Positions 50,801 through 60,896 of a stretch of DNA of 64,000 nucleotides are shown here, piece after piece. Under the pieces are notes generated by a model. The model was given only the letters and a program-made list of their open reading frames with translations. It did not search any database and was not told the origin of the DNA. This DNA is from Leishmania infantum JPCM5 (lineage: Eukaryota; Euglenozoa; Kinetoplastea; Trypanosomatida; Trypanosomatidae). The translations under genes and the position numbers were made by a program. How positions within the stretch are numbered: position 1 is the first letter of the stretch; each line of letters opens with the position of its first letter. Where the stretch lies: the NCBI RefSeq assembly GCF_000002875.2, contig NC_009399.2:515635-579634 (forward strand). Direction: 5' to 3'.

Positions 50801-50900
50801 TAACGCCCTCGGTCTCCCCTTTTACAGCTGATCGACAGCATAAAACCTCGATGGCGTGCGCGACGTCTTCCTGATCATTCTGCCGTCCACGTTTGCTCAT
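47874..50900 (-). CDS. MSH3: DNA mismatch repair protein MSH3-like (MutS family)
   Basis: This 1008-residue protein is a MutS homologue. The N-terminal mismatch-binding domain reads TPLEQQVVALKE, then VILMVACGYRVKFYGSDSRA and VHRLVAMGYHVGFADQESAA, close to MSH3 (for example 'TPLEQQVLELKEKYPD...ECGYRYRFFGED'). The C-terminal ATPase has Walker A GPNMGGKS (779-786) and Walker B LVLMDELGRGTSSFDGAA (about 850-870). The MSH2-MSH3 heterodimer recognises insertion/deletion loops. An acidic/Gly-rich insert (about 165-225) and an Ala-rich insert (about 375-400) break the ancestral layout. The frame extends to 51041, but the ATG at 50900 (MSKRGRQND) has the basic N terminus usual for nuclear MSH proteins. 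MSH6 or MSH2 are less likely because of the MSH3-like N-terminal pattern. Confidence 0.85.
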   Translation of the reverse strand: MSKRGRQNDQEDVAHAIEVLCCRSAVKGETEGVSLTPLEQQVVALKESISPHVILMVACGYRVKFYGSDSRAVSRRVGIMCIPGQPFEYSSFPYTRVDLYVHRLVAMGYHVGFADQESAAMRAADGLKSGLFTRSVSQLYSRGTLLPTERVTNGGGNGCGPGDASKVPAEESCAGAGEAEEGDGTGFSWPPPHAPPSSDAGASELFLCFIDAGCCGGTRGTNDADDAPTAARPPLSVVLVSFVTQRCLRFDVRGALELEDVTQRYDIAEVIVLAAESPSRARGGRDVPLQRTTACFLKALPEVYATALRQGLPLNFGPTANGEEDGKNVSVSGYVYAAGQSIDAAIEAYLKPYRLDQVYRSLCARGSSTEEALRENEEGAAAAAPPAHDGASTDARLRCLHLPGPTLRALDVFHSSVGLRGSLVGLLDHSVTPCGSRCLRRWLAAPLCERASIVARQEVLAYLMACKDDGQIEDLLHECARQGDVEAVVSKLYAERCQVVEFVRLLRMVRSVSVLAAQLCDREGDAGLSSSRPPPLLTQLLASVHGPAVARLLERHAALLRTTATTPLEYFTEGGRAVPDALLPHLKARQKAEAALQAELEAARKVLGLPGLEYRAICGTPFLLDVPACKCARVPSDWVVQTRTKTNVRYHTPIITEQHIALTAATERLSLAATAAWWQHQRDTVADVEVMRVLTGVVEAIASLDALRSLALVSQQPGYVMPALVALPECARQSSTSASSPVVLTIRQGRHPILDRLLPHGYVSCDVQLRAGGAWLLTGPNMGGKSALMRMVGTFVVLAQIGCGVPADAAELPVFEGIYCRMGASDSILEGASTFLSEMDETSRILRAPQLPHSLVLMDELGRGTSSFDGAAVAAATLEYLLDRRATTVFVTHYCYLCDPYVAQRITGSGENEERRMDADEARDVTCYYMGFKESGPNPLVGHGMKPPLVFTYKPCRGVTPSSFGVAIGREAGLPSGVTDTASRLSAEAEQQHRVKQDLYEVRRFLSS

Positions 50901-52905
50901 CGGTCTTTCTTCGTGAAGCACACAAAGTGCCCTCGCAGGTGCCAGTGTCTGACTGTGAGCCAGAAGCGGCGGTGGGGGAGGGGTATAGAAAGGCGCAGGG
51001 AAGCTCAAGGGCGATGGTGAAGGTGGGAAAGACAGAGACAAGCTGCGTGTCTTGGCCCCGTCCTCTTCGCTTTTCTTTCCTTGCTCTTGCGTCCCCCAAC
51101 GCCGGCAAAGTCCCAGTGCGCTGCTGGGAGCCGAGAAGTGTGTGTGTGTGTGCAGTTCACTCTTTGTGAGCGCGATGTCCGCACGCGTGTGTGAGAGGGC
51201 GGGGCTGGTGTGCGAGAGTCAGGGAGAGGGACATGGTGGAGCGGTGGAAAAGGGCAGCCCACGAGAGCGGGTCGAGAAGGGGAAGAGGTAGAGCATGGAT
51301 GTATCCGTTACCGAGGGCGTGGCAGCTCAATGATGGGGCCACTGCTAGTCCGTCGATCTGCCTGGTGTTGGCCAAGGCGTGGGGGATGCAAACGCAGAGC
51401 TAAGCGAGGGAGGGAGGGGGAGGGGTGGGGACAGGCAGGTGGCGGAGCGGCAAAGGTGAAGTACAGACGCATCCACGCATAAAAGACGTCTCATCTGCCC
51501 CCCCTTCCCTTGCCGTTTTCGACACACGCACGCGCAGGCACGCATCCGTTTATATGTGCACCGACATGCACACACCGATATATATATATATATGCATGTA
51601 TCCAAGCCTATAAATATATACATATATGCATATACGCAGGGACATAGAGAAGCAGGGGGTACACATTCACGCAGGAAAAGAGGTTCGACGGCCAACGGCG
51701 TAGTTAGCGGAGGTGAACGACAGGAGGTGGCGTGGCGGCAGCCGTGGCGGCCAAACGACGAGTGTGGTGGCACCGACTCACAATAAGCGAACACGCGTCC
51801 AGGCAAAGACGGGAAATTCAGATGGAGAAGAAGAATCGGAAGGACAGGCGTCGGATGCGCTCTGGGAAACAAGGAAGACGGAGGGTGGAGCTGCGAGCGC
51901 ACCAGCGGCGCGCTGGCACTCATGTCACTAGATGAGTCCTCCCTTTCCTTCGCCACCGTGAGAGAGGGGGGAGAGAACGCTTTAAACTGGGGCCATTGAG
52001 CGAGTCGGCATACTCGTCTCCATCGACCCGACTTCCGGGGTGGTCTGTGCGCGGTCGTGCCGCTTGCACCGAGAGGGCCACACCGGTCGGAGCAGAGTGC
52101 GTCCTCCATACAAGAGCAGACATACCCGCATGCGCTTGCGCTTGTGCACAGGACGGGAGTGAGGAAACACCTTTCCTTCCACTTTCCTGTCTCACCGGGT
52201 GGATACATGAAGGGGTGGGGTGTCGCGGGACTTACTGTGAGGGCACGGATAGCGGCAGCGACGAGGGAGGAGGGACCCAGAAGGCGCACTGACGATCGAA
52301 GTGCAGTTATCGCTCGCAGTGGGCAAGGGAATGTAAGAAAAGCGCCTCCGTCGTCCGTCCCTCGCACCCTCGGATCTTGCCGCACGCGTATGAGCCCCGC
52401 GGAAGGCGAGCGAAAAGGATCCACACACACACGCGCGCGAAAAGGAAACCAATAAAGGAAAAACCTCCGCAGGGACCGGTGCACGCCCACTTGCTGGCGC
52501 AGGACGGAGAGCGGAGGAGGTGCGGAGGTAAGCAGGAGAGTTGACCGTCGGCACTCCCATGTAAAAGACGCCCTTTCACCACCATCGAGCGGGCCCGGAG
52601 AAGAGGGAAGCCATTCGCCGCGGAAAAGAAGGTCACGAAAGGGAGCGTTAGACTGCAGATGATGAAAACATGTGCGCTCACTTCCGCACGAAGATACTAA
52701 CGACAGTAAGAATCGGCGAGATACATGAGCACGGGAAAGGGTACCAAGAACCTTCAAGAAGGCAGTGCACCGGTGCAAACGAGTTCGCGCGAGAGCGAGG
52801 GGAGGGTCAGCAGCAGATGGTATCGCGACCGGCCCTCTTCCCCTGCCACGTCACCACTCCATCCGCCTACTTTCATCGCATGCGCGATGGACGCACATCT
52901 CCCCT
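50901..52905. other. 2 kb spacer between the 95-aa gene and MSH3
   Basis: No credible gene is seen. A 477-codon open frame (52778-51345, minus) runs through a TA microsatellite (51578-51594, 51613-51634), lacks an ATG near its start and is Cys/Ser/Pro/Arg-rich, so I treat it as chance. The stretch at 51900-52290 is the most complex part and might be a decayed retroposon, but I cannot show it. Confidence 0.5.
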
Positions 52906-53193
52906 TTAGGTTCGCATCACGTTGGCGAAGTTCTTCTTTTCTAGCAGGTACGCCTTGAACAACTTATCCACTACCAAGTGGTGCTTGAGATTGATGCGAC
53001 GGTCCTCGGCAAGCATTTCGAGCAGCTCGTCGCTCACGCGCGCCACGGTGTTGGGCTGGACGTGCTCGCACGGCGTGTCGTGCACAGGTGAAAATCGGTC
53101 CAGAGAGTGCGTCTGCTTCGCACTAGTGAGCGTTTGCGTCGGCTCACCACAGCTATCGGCGGGCTGTGCACTGTCCAGCGGCGTCGATGGCAT
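52906..53193 (-). CDS. Small hypothetical protein (95 aa)
   Basis: This 95-residue protein is not one I recognise. The first 50 residues are polar and probably disordered. The end (DELLEMLAEDRRINLKHHLV, then DKLFKAYLLEKKNFANVMRT) looks like one or two basic amphipathic helices. The ATG at 53193 is preceded on the minus strand by CGCAG and, further up, a long CT-rich tract (53265-53320 read in reverse), a plausible splice acceptor. The frame extends far upstream (to 53691) through non-coding-like sequence, so this start is my preference. Confidence 0.55.
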   Translation of the reverse strand: MPSTPLDSAQPADSCGEPTQTLTSAKQTHSLDRFSPVHDTPCEHVQPNTVARVSDELLEMLAEDRRINLKHHLVVDKLFKAYLLEKKNFANVMRT

Positions 53194-54461
53194 CTGCGTG
53201 AAGACGCCGCGCTTGCTGCTGGTGTTTTTTTTTCTGTTTTTTTGCCCGGAGAGGACTCTGTGCAGGCGAGAGAGAGAGAGGACAACGGAGTGCGTGTGGG
53301 GCGGAGGGGGGGGTGTTGAGGAGGGGAATGTCTTCAGAGTGAAAACTAAGAAGAGCAGCGCATTTATGGGTCGATGCTGCAACGCCCATCCCGCGGTAAC
53401 AACGGCAGCCGCACGACGAGGAAGATGAAGAAAAGTGGAGAAGAGGTGGAGAGACGTGTGCACAGAGGGTATATGGTATGCCCTCAGGGTCTTCATTGCT
53501 TTCTCCGTTAGGTGCGGCTTCGCGCGGTAGAGGTGCTCTACATTTGTGGACAAGAGCAAGAACGCAACGGCGGCAGAGGCTGGACACGCCGACGTACGGC
53601 ACATGAGAGGGGGCATTTTGGACGTGTAGCGCAACCGCGGACTGCCCGCTTCGTGGTTTACGTTATACATTGGTTGCTCGCAGCGTCGCATACAACAACG
53701 TCAACGTAGAGTTAGCCGGCACATCTTCTTCGCTTGCGCATCGGCACTGACTGCGTCTCTTATCTCTCTTCGCTGATCTGTTAGCCTTGATCTCCTCCGT
53801 TCCCGGTCAAGGGCATGAGCATGTGTGCTTGAGCGATGTGCGATTAGAATGGGTGGGCCAGTCGTGGTGGCATGCGTGGCGTTGACGGGCCAATGCTAGC
53901 AGCAGGCTACGGAAAAGGAAAAGATCCAACACACACATACGCACACATGCGAACAGTACGACCGTTCCCCCTCCCCACTTAGATCGCAGATGCTTGCCTT
54001 TCCAGTTTTCAGCTCCTTCTCCCCTGCCGAGCGTGGTCAAATCGTGTCACACCGCAGTCACGCTCGTCTTGCTGGTGAGCCGGAAAGATGAGCGCAGGCA
54101 AGAAGGAGAGAGAGCGATATGGCGATGATGGCGGTGCGAGCCGCAGCACAAGAAGGAGAGGCACATATCTTGGAAGAGGCGGTAGGGAGGTGGTGGTGAG
54201 GGGGGGGGACAGCTGGTACGATGGAGATGAGCCGCCGCCTTGCATACACCCGATTGTGTGTGTGTGTGTGTGTCACACCTGCTATTGCCGTGCAGCGCTG
54301 CAGACCAGAGCACCGCCACTGCGTGCGCTGCCCTCCTCCCTGTCCTCTGAGCCGCCTCCGCCGCCTTTCTGCAACAACAGCGCGCGAAAAAAAAAGCTGA
54401 CGAAGAAGAGAGGCGGGACCGCCCTCTGCCCGTGTTTCCTGCTGCGTCGGTGCCGCTGCTG
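53194..54461. other. Spacer between GlnRS and the 95-aa gene
   Basis: No gene is seen. It has a TG tract (54256-54272), a T-run (53225-53231) and G-rich runs (53305-53312, 54200-54208). Confidence 0.5.
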
Positions 54462-56174
54462 CTACTTCCTCTTCGCAGGCACCGGCTCGGCAACGGTGGC
54501 CTTGCTTTTGTCCTCGCGCAGGCCCAGCACTCGGTTCATGACGAGGTGGTCGGCCGTCGTATCAGGGTCGACGACAAAGTACCCGAAGCGTTCCGCCTGG
54601 ACCGACTCGAAGTGCTTGAAGTTCTCGACGCCCTTCTCCGCGTACCCGTGCGACACCACCTCGCTCTTCTCGTCGATGAACTTGAGAAACTCGGGATCGA
54701 TGGCGGCACGGTCGTCCTTGAGAAGCGCGTTGTACAAGCGCACCTCCACCGGCGTACATGCCGTCGCGCTCACCCAGGAGATATTTGTCTTCGGCTTGTC
54801 TTTACGCTCGAAGTCGATGTCTACATGAATCACCATCGGCTGTCCCTTGGCGTCCACCTCGAAGCTCTTGCACACAACGTTGCCTGAGTACTTGAGGCCC
54901 ACCACGCGTGGGCCAGGAGCGAGTCCGTAGAACTTGCTGTTGTCGTCGTCTGTGTGGAAGTCACTGCGGTCGACGTAGAAGGTGTCCGTAAATGTCAAGG
55001 CGCGGCTACCGAGCTCAGGCTTGCGCGGGTGGTTCGGGCACTCGAAGATCCGCTCCCCCTTCCAGTTGTCCACCACCACCTTGATTGGGTCAATCACCAT
55101 CAGCCGGCGCTCGCAGCGCTCGTCGAGGTCCTCGCGCAGGGTGTTCTCCAGCATGCTGATCTGAATTACATTCATGGAGCGGGTGATACCAACCAGCTCG
55201 CAGAAGCGGTTAATGGCGGCCGGAGTGTACCCGCGGCGACGCATGCCAGCAAGGGTGAGCAGGCGGGGGTCGTCAAACCCGCGGACAATGCCCTTGCGCA
55301 CCAGCACGTTGATCTTGCGTTTCGAGAGCAGCGAGCCCGTCACGTTGAGGCGGCTGAACTCCCACACGTACGGACGCCACAGGTTGAGCTCGTTCAGCAG
55401 CCAGAAGTAGCTCTCGCGGCGCGTCTCGAACTCCAGCGTGCACAGGCTGTAGTCGATGTCCTCGAGCGAGTCAATGAGGCAGTGGGTGAAGTCGTAGCTT
55501 GGGTAGATGCACCACTTGTCCTTGATGTGCGGGTGCTCGACGTACTTGACGCGGTACGCAATGAAGTCGCGCATGTTCGGGTTGTCGCTCTTCATATCGG
55601 CCTTCACGCGAAGCGTCGCCTCGCCCTCGGCGTAGCGGCCCTGGCGCATGTGCTTGAAGAGGAGCAGATTCTCCTCGACGCTGCGGTTGCGCCATGGGCT
55701 GTCCTCGCGCTGCTCCCGCTGCTGCTTCAGCTCGTCTGGCGTGCTGTGATCGACGTAGGCCTTCCCATCCTTGATGAGCTGCACGGCGAAGGTGTGCAGC
55801 TGGTCGAAGTAGTCGGAGGAGAAGGTGACCCAGTCCGGTTTCCACCCCATCCAGTCCACCATCTCCATGATAGCGTCAATGTAGACCTGATCCTCCGACT
55901 CAGGGTTCGTATCGTCGTAGCGCAGGTAGCACTTGCCACCGTGCGCACGTGCGCTGCCGAAGTTGAGGTTCATGCTCTTGGCATGGCCAATGTGCAGGAA
56001 GCCATTCGGCTCCGGGGGGAAGCGGAAGTACGGCTTCCCGCCGGTGACCTTCTCGTGCGCCTCGAGCAGCTCGCGCGTGTTCCGGCACCCCGGGACGGGA
56101 CGGCCGTTCTGCAGGATCGACAGGTCGCGCTTCGTCTCCATTTCTTTCACTTCTGCAGCTGCCGGTCCCGCCAT
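54462..56174 (-). CDS. Glutaminyl-tRNA synthetase
   Basis: This 570-residue class I aminoacyl-tRNA synthetase attaches Gln to tRNA-Gln. The HIGH motif (PPEPNGFLHIGHAKSMNLNF, His61 to His64) and the KMSKS-equivalent LLSKRK (282-287) are clear. YDDTNPESEDQVYIDAI (86-102), WCIYPSYDFTHCLIDSLEDI (221-240) and GFDDPRLLTLAGMRRRGYTP are GlnRS/GluRS signatures, with Gln specificity supported by the motif set and length. The C-terminal anticodon-binding beta-barrels follow. It lacks the N-terminal YqeY-type extension of some eukaryotic GlnRS. A single gene usually serves both cytosol and mitochondrion in trypanosomatids. The frame extends to 56489, but MAGPAAAEVK at 56174 gives the expected length. Confidence 0.93.
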   Translation of the reverse strand: MAGPAAAEVKEMETKRDLSILQNGRPVPGCRNTRELLEAHEKVTGGKPYFRFPPEPNGFLHIGHAKSMNLNFGSARAHGGKCYLRYDDTNPESEDQVYIDAIMEMVDWMGWKPDWVTFSSDYFDQLHTFAVQLIKDGKAYVDHSTPDELKQQREQREDSPWRNRSVEENLLLFKHMRQGRYAEGEATLRVKADMKSDNPNMRDFIAYRVKYVEHPHIKDKWCIYPSYDFTHCLIDSLEDIDYSLCTLEFETRRESYFWLLNELNLWRPYVWEFSRLNVTGSLLSKRKINVLVRKGIVRGFDDPRLLTLAGMRRRGYTPAAINRFCELVGITRSMNVIQISMLENTLREDLDERCERRLMVIDPIKVVVDNWKGERIFECPNHPRKPELGSRALTFTDTFYVDRSDFHTDDDNSKFYGLAPGPRVVGLKYSGNVVCKSFEVDAKGQPMVIHVDIDFERKDKPKTNISWVSATACTPVEVRLYNALLKDDRAAIDPEFLKFIDEKSEVVSHGYAEKGVENFKHFESVQAERFGYFVVDPDTTADHLVMNRVLGLREDKSKATVAEPVPAKRK

Positions 56175-57827
56175 CTTTGCCAAGCGCGGGCGGAATAGGC
56201 GGAACGTTGTTTTCGTAAGTGTCGCAGGGGGGGGGGGGTTACTCTGTGTACGTGGTGATGGGCGCGTGTGCTCCAGCAGCGATACGTGCGGTGCAACGGA
56301 TGGCCCGGCGTCGTGCATGCTTGTCAGCGTGCAATGTCGGAACGAAAAACAGAGCGAGAGAGAGACGGGCACGCGTGCGAGAAGTAAGCAAGTAAAGGGC
56401 GCGGGCGGACGTGTACGGGGGGAAGAGTAGAAGGAGAGGCAACACGTGTAAGTCACGACAGTCCTTGGCATTGCGGTGGCACACGCCATCTTCCGCTGGC
56501 GAACTTCGCACTACACCACACGCGCAGGGGAAAGAAGAGCGCCTACACTGACCGCCTCACCGTCACCTTTCCTTGCTGCTGTGCATGGGGAGAAGGGGGA
56601 GGGGCCTGCACTGCTGGCAACTAACATCACGAAGGTTTGATTGTGGTTCTTCTGTTTTAGCGCCGTGGTTGCGCATGAGGTTGGATGATCACCCCCCCCC
56701 CATTCATCGAAGACGTTGTCGAAGCGTTCGGCGGCACACGAACACCATGACCACAAACAGAAAGCGTGCAGAAAAGGAAATGAAAGGATCGAGCAAGCAT
56801 CATCGCGCGCGCGACACCTTCACTCGTGCACTCCCTCTCCCTGTCTTGAGACGACCTCAAGCGCACACGCATCAGCCATGCATGCAGCAGATACAAGGAA
56901 GAAGGAAGATCCCCAAAGCACGCGCCGCACGTCGCCGCTGTTGGGGGAGGGGGGGGGCTCCACCTTCTCTGTAGGAACGCCTCTCTTTTTAGTCAACTTC
57001 TATGCTTTGTGCGTACACGCAGACAGGGAGCGAGCGAGCGAACGGGGGGGGGGGTGCGCACAGGCACACGTACATACACACACCAGTATCGCAAGCACGT
57101 TCCTACACAATTTAAAGGCATTAGTGCCCCTCCCCCCTCCTCCGGTCTTCCACTCCACGTCATTTCTGGCTGCTCGTCGCTCCAAGCGTCCGCTTCTGCG
57201 CGTGTGCAACTTCATCTGAAGGGTGTCGTCTCGTCCTTCGCCTCCCTCTCTTCGCACCTCTTAGCACGCCGTTGGGCATAAGAAGGGGGGCGTGTAGCGC
57301 ACACACCTTCTCAAGGATGAACACGCACCCGCCCCTCAGCGCCTTTTCCCGGTGGCGACGCGCTCTGCCTGGCGGCCCTCCCGCTGAAGTGGACAGGAAG
57401 CCAAACAGAGCATAACAGTACACCAGCGACAACGAGGCGTCATGGTGTACTAGGTCTGTGTGAGAGAGGCGGTTTTCTATGTCTATGAAATTGAGGGAGG
57501 GGGAGGGAGGGCTCATGGAAGCGGTGGCCAATGAGGAGGGGTGGGAGATGACCCCTGTGAGCATGCAGGATGGGGGAGGCAAGACGTAAACGCACAGACA
57601 CAAAAGTCCAGTCGATGCAAAAAAAAAAAGAAACCAACGACGGCCACGAGCAGTCGGTGTGATGGCGGGAAGCATGAGGAGCGTGGGGAGGAGGGGGAGG
57701 ACGGTTCGTGTGGCAACACCACGTCTTGACCACACACGCGCTACAGGGGAGGGGGAGGGGTGCCTTCGTAGCACATAGCCCCCTCCTTTCACCACTTCGC
57801 TCTGCTACATCCATCCATACGTCGCTT
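56175..57827. other. Spacer between PCNA and GlnRS
   Basis: No gene is seen. It contains G-runs at 56227-56238 and 57046-57055 (C-runs on the transcribed strand), an A-run (57620-57629) and a C-run (56692-56701). The PCNA 3' UTR lies at its upper end. Confidence 0.5.
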
Positions 57828-58709
57828 TCACTCCGCATCGTCCACCTTGGGTGCCAGGTAATAACGAAGGTAACCGACGTTGTCGATGCCGTACTCCACC
57901 ATGCAAGGACTGTCCTTGGCAAACTTGAGCGTGACGCGCTCGCTGAGCGTCGAGCCCTTGGCAAAGATGCCCATGAAGCGGAGCGCAAAAGAGAGCGTGA
58001 TGGGCTCCTCCATCGCCACCTCGACCCCGATGGCGCCGTTGCCGCCCTCCGCCTTGTTGTACCTGCGAGAGATGGGCTCGTGCTCGTCCTCGTCCCGGGC
58101 CTCCGCCTTCACCTCTGATTTCACCTCCGACTTGGCGCTGCGATCCGACACGCCGGCGGCCTGAAGGAATGTGTAGCCCTGCCCAACATCGCCCGACGAG
58201 CTGAACTTCACGCCCTCCTTGCTGATGGCGATGGTGACAGTGTCGCCGAAGACCTGCATGTCGCGCACAATCTTCGCGAACTCGGCGGAGTTGAGTGTGA
58301 CAGTGCTGCGGTAGTCCATCTCAGGAATGCCCATCGACTCCGCCTCGATTTCGAGCAGTTTCAGCTGGTACTCGCACTTGCGCGTCCTCTCCGGGTTCTC
58401 AGAAGTGAGGGTGACCACGTCCGAGTCATCGTCATGACGCAGACTGAGGCTGTCGTTGCCGTCGACGATCTTCAGCACCTTGGAGAGGGAGGCAAGGTTG
58501 AGGCCAAGAATAATGTTGCGCTCGCACTGGTACTTCACAAAGCAGTCGTCGCGCAGCAGCATGTGCACGAGGGCAACGTGGCTGGAGTCCATGGCCTGAA
58601 TGGACAGACCCCCAGGGTTGCAGTCGAAGTTTGCCTCATTCACCAACCCGTTGATGCACTCGACCAGGCGTTTCCACAGGCTGGCGTACTGGACCTGAGC
58701 CTCGAGCAT
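57828..58709 (-). CDS. PCNA: Proliferating cell nuclear antigen (PCNA) with loop insertion
   Basis: This 293-residue sliding clamp is the processivity factor for replicative polymerases, forming a trimeric ring on DNA. Recognisable segments are LSIQAMDSSHVALVHMLL (35-52), LGLNLASLSKVLKI (68-81), the interdomain connecting loop LEIEAESMGIPEMDY (119-133) that binds PIP-boxes, and the C terminus YYLAPKVDD. Typical PCNA is about 260 residues. The extra length is an insertion at about 188-228 (nt 58029-58145) with the stretch RSAKSEVKSEVKAEARDEDE. It lies in the loop before the VxMxEPITLSFALRF strand. The frame continues upstream of 58709 through low-complexity residues, so the ATG at MLEAQVQYAS is used. 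Confidence 0.94.
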   Translation of the reverse strand: MLEAQVQYASLWKRLVECINGLVNEANFDCNPGGLSIQAMDSSHVALVHMLLRDDCFVKYQCERNIILGLNLASLSKVLKIVDGNDSLSLRHDDDSDVVTLTSENPERTRKCEYQLKLLEIEAESMGIPEMDYRSTVTLNSAEFAKIVRDMQVFGDTVTIAISKEGVKFSSSGDVGQGYTFLQAAGVSDRSAKSEVKSEVKAEARDEDEHEPISRRYNKAEGGNGAIGVEVAMEEPITLSFALRFMGIFAKGSTLSERVTLKFAKDSPCMVEYGIDNVGYLRYYLAPKVDDAE

Positions 58710-58773
58710 GATGAGGAAAAGTGGCGTAGAGGTGCTTGCGCGAAAATGACGTGCTATGCTGTACAGGGCGCAG

Positions 58774-58807
<34 letters not shown>

Positions 58808-59519
58808 ACGGTATGCGTGTATGGGTGTATATGTGCGGCAGGCTGACGTGAGCGGTGGAGCCCATGACGATTTGTTCACGTTCGTGGACGGCGATGATGG
58901 CGGTGCCGACGCCGAGAAGGTGAGGGACAGACGTATGAAGGAATAACAAGCGAGGCAAGAGGCGGCGGATGCCGCACGTGATGCAGCCAGTGGCGCATGG
59001 GCAGATACGCACATGAAGCGAGGCGAAGGTGGTGGCAGTGGTGGGGAGGTGAAAAAAGTCGCACATGCGAAGAGCTCGAGATGACTCGATGCAGCAAGAT
59101 GGGGCAACGAAAGGCTCGGGCGCCTTTGGGAGGTGGAGCGCCGGCACATCACGTTGCAAAACGGCTTGTTGTTTGACTGTTTTTGTAACGAAGGCAGTAA
59201 AACCTGAGTGGTAATCGGTCTTCCGCGGATGCACGTGTACGTTATCGTGTAGCCTTAGGATACAACAACAACTACGCATACACGTGCTTCCAGAGAGACA
59301 GATGTACAAACGGTTAAGAGCACAGGCGAAACCGTCTTACAGCGGCGCCGTGCCGGTCGTATTGTTGCTGAACGTGTGGTGTGCTATACGCGGCACTCGG
59401 ACAGGCAAAGAGGGGCGAGAGGCAGGTCAATCTCTTGCTGTATCCAACTCTCTGCCGACGACAGCATGCCGCACAGACGTGCCGGTACCAAAAAGCGTTC
59501 ACGTTCTGCTGCCTCAGCA
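58710..59519. other. Spacer between phosphomevalonate kinase and PCNA
   Basis: No gene is seen. A TG microsatellite (58776-58805) lies about 70 bp upstream of the PCNA ATG, where the splice region is expected. Confidence 0.55.
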
Positions 59520-60896
59520 TCACGGTGGGGGCTGCACGAGCAGGCCGCTCGGGTCTTCACGCACCAGGAGCGGGCAGACGTTCATTTTAGTGTAATGCTC
59601 CCAAAAGACCTCCACAGCAGCGGCGCATTCGTCGCCGAGCACGAGGGCGAACACGGCGTCGTATCCGCCGGCGCCAGGGCATCCAACCGCGAACACACCC
59701 GGCAGAGTCGCCGTGTCGTCCAAGAGATCGGTCAGCTCTACAGGCTCCACCTTCACCTCCGCGGCCAAGCCCATGTCCCGCAGTAGGGCACGGCTACGGG
59801 CTGCGCAGCGGGACGCCTCGACGATGCACTGCATCGACTCGCCGTCTGCCTTGAACAGCGGCAGCGAGGGCACCTGCTGGAGCGCTGCCATAGAAGCCGC
59901 GTAGGCGTCCGGCTTCGCTGCCGCCTCGTCGATCATGCGACGCAGAGCGGCGATGTACGCCTCGTTGTTGCGACGCAGCTGCTCCCAAAGGTTGTCTGGG
60001 GTGTCAGCGACAGATCTGCGCCACGCCACGATCTTTGCGACCATGCCAGGAGTGCTGGAGCCACCTTGGTGCACGTCTCCGAGGACCAGCTTCACACCAG
60101 GCGGTAGGCGGAACGGCTCGGGCGGCACCCACACCTCTTTCATGTCCACACACCGCCTCAGTGTCTCTACCTCCACCGAGCTCGGCGGCTGAGCACTGTC
60201 CATCATCATCGATACGCGGCTCGCAGGAAAGCGGCGGTAGGCGCACGTGCCGTAGACGGCGGTGTACACGTCGAAGCCGCTACCGATCTTGCCCTGTGTG
60301 ACACTGTGAGCAATCTGGGCGATACGGTGGACGTACTCGTGTGAGCACCCGTCCGCGTTGAAGTGGTGGCACAGGCACGCCACGATGCTGGTCGTCATGG
60401 CCGCAGACGACCCCAAGCCGGTCTTGGAGACAGCACCGACCAGCGGCAGGTGGGGTGGCAGGGCGCGCAGGTTGGCCACGTTCACGTCCTTCCCTTGACT
60501 CTCTAAATAGTTGCGTTGACTGTAAAAGTTGTTGTCAGCCAGGAGCTCCACCCAAATCTCGCCATCGGTGCTGCTGCCCAGCGACTGGGCGGCTGCCACG
60601 GAGTACAGGACAGCGTTGAAGATAAACGGGCTCCCCGACCCCTCCGTCTGCTTCACCGCGACGATGCCGGGCGCTGACGTATCGGCGACGAAGCAGAATG
60701 ACTGACGGAACTGCGGCGAATTCATGTGCATCGTCGTTTTCCCCGAAGCGCCGGCCGTTGTGGACTCCGCCTTGACGATGCGCGTCGTGAAGCGCGCGTT
60801 CACGCCGATCGAGACGCCGACATTGGCCGGGGTGCACGACTCCACAATAAGGTAGCTACCAAGGATGAGAACCTTGCCGGGTGCTGACGCCTCCAT
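59520..60896 (-). CDS. PMK: Phosphomevalonate kinase
   Basis: This 458-residue GHMP kinase is the eukaryotic ERG8-type enzyme that turns mevalonate-5-phosphate into the diphosphate in the mevalonate (isoprenoid and sterol) pathway. Seen are the N-terminal APGKVLILGSYLIVE (5-19), the ATP motif KTGLGSSAAMTT (158-169), GSGFDVYTAVYG and the C-terminal motif QGGSSTPGMVAKI. PMK rather than mevalonate kinase is supported by the spacing and by GSYLIVE near the N terminus. No C-terminal PTS1 tripeptide is present (it ends PPP), so glycosomal import by that route is unlikely. The frame extends to 61388 through Leu/Ser/Phe-rich residues; MEASAPGK at 60896 is the natural start. Confidence 0.9.
   Translation of the reverse strand: MEASAPGKVLILGSYLIVESCTPANVGVSIGVNARFTTRIVKAESTTAGASGKTTMHMNSPQFRQSFCFVADTSAPGIVAVKQTEGSGSPFIFNAVLYSVAAAQSLGSSTDGEIWVELLADNNFYSQRNYLESQGKDVNVANLRALPPHLPLVGAVSKTGLGSSAAMTTSIVACLCHHFNADGCSHEYVHRIAQIAHSVTQGKIGSGFDVYTAVYGTCAYRRFPASRVSMMMDSAQPPSSVEVETLRRCVDMKEVWVPPEPFRLPPGVKLVLGDVHQGGSSTPGMVAKIVAWRRSVADTPDNLWEQLRRNNEAYIAALRRMIDEAAAKPDAYAASMAALQQVPSLPLFKADGESMQCIVEASRCAARSRALLRDMGLAAEVKVEPVELTDLLDDTATLPGVFAVGCPGAGGYDAVFALVLGDECAAAVEVFWEHYTKMNVCPLLVREDPSGLLVQPPP

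Noticed and set aside
51345..52778. 477-codon minus-strand open frame in the MSH3 upstream spacer
   Set aside because: It begins with TTG, has no ATG for a long way, crosses a TA microsatellite and is Cys/Ser/Pro/Arg-rich with no motif. It looks like chance openness in a GC-rich region.
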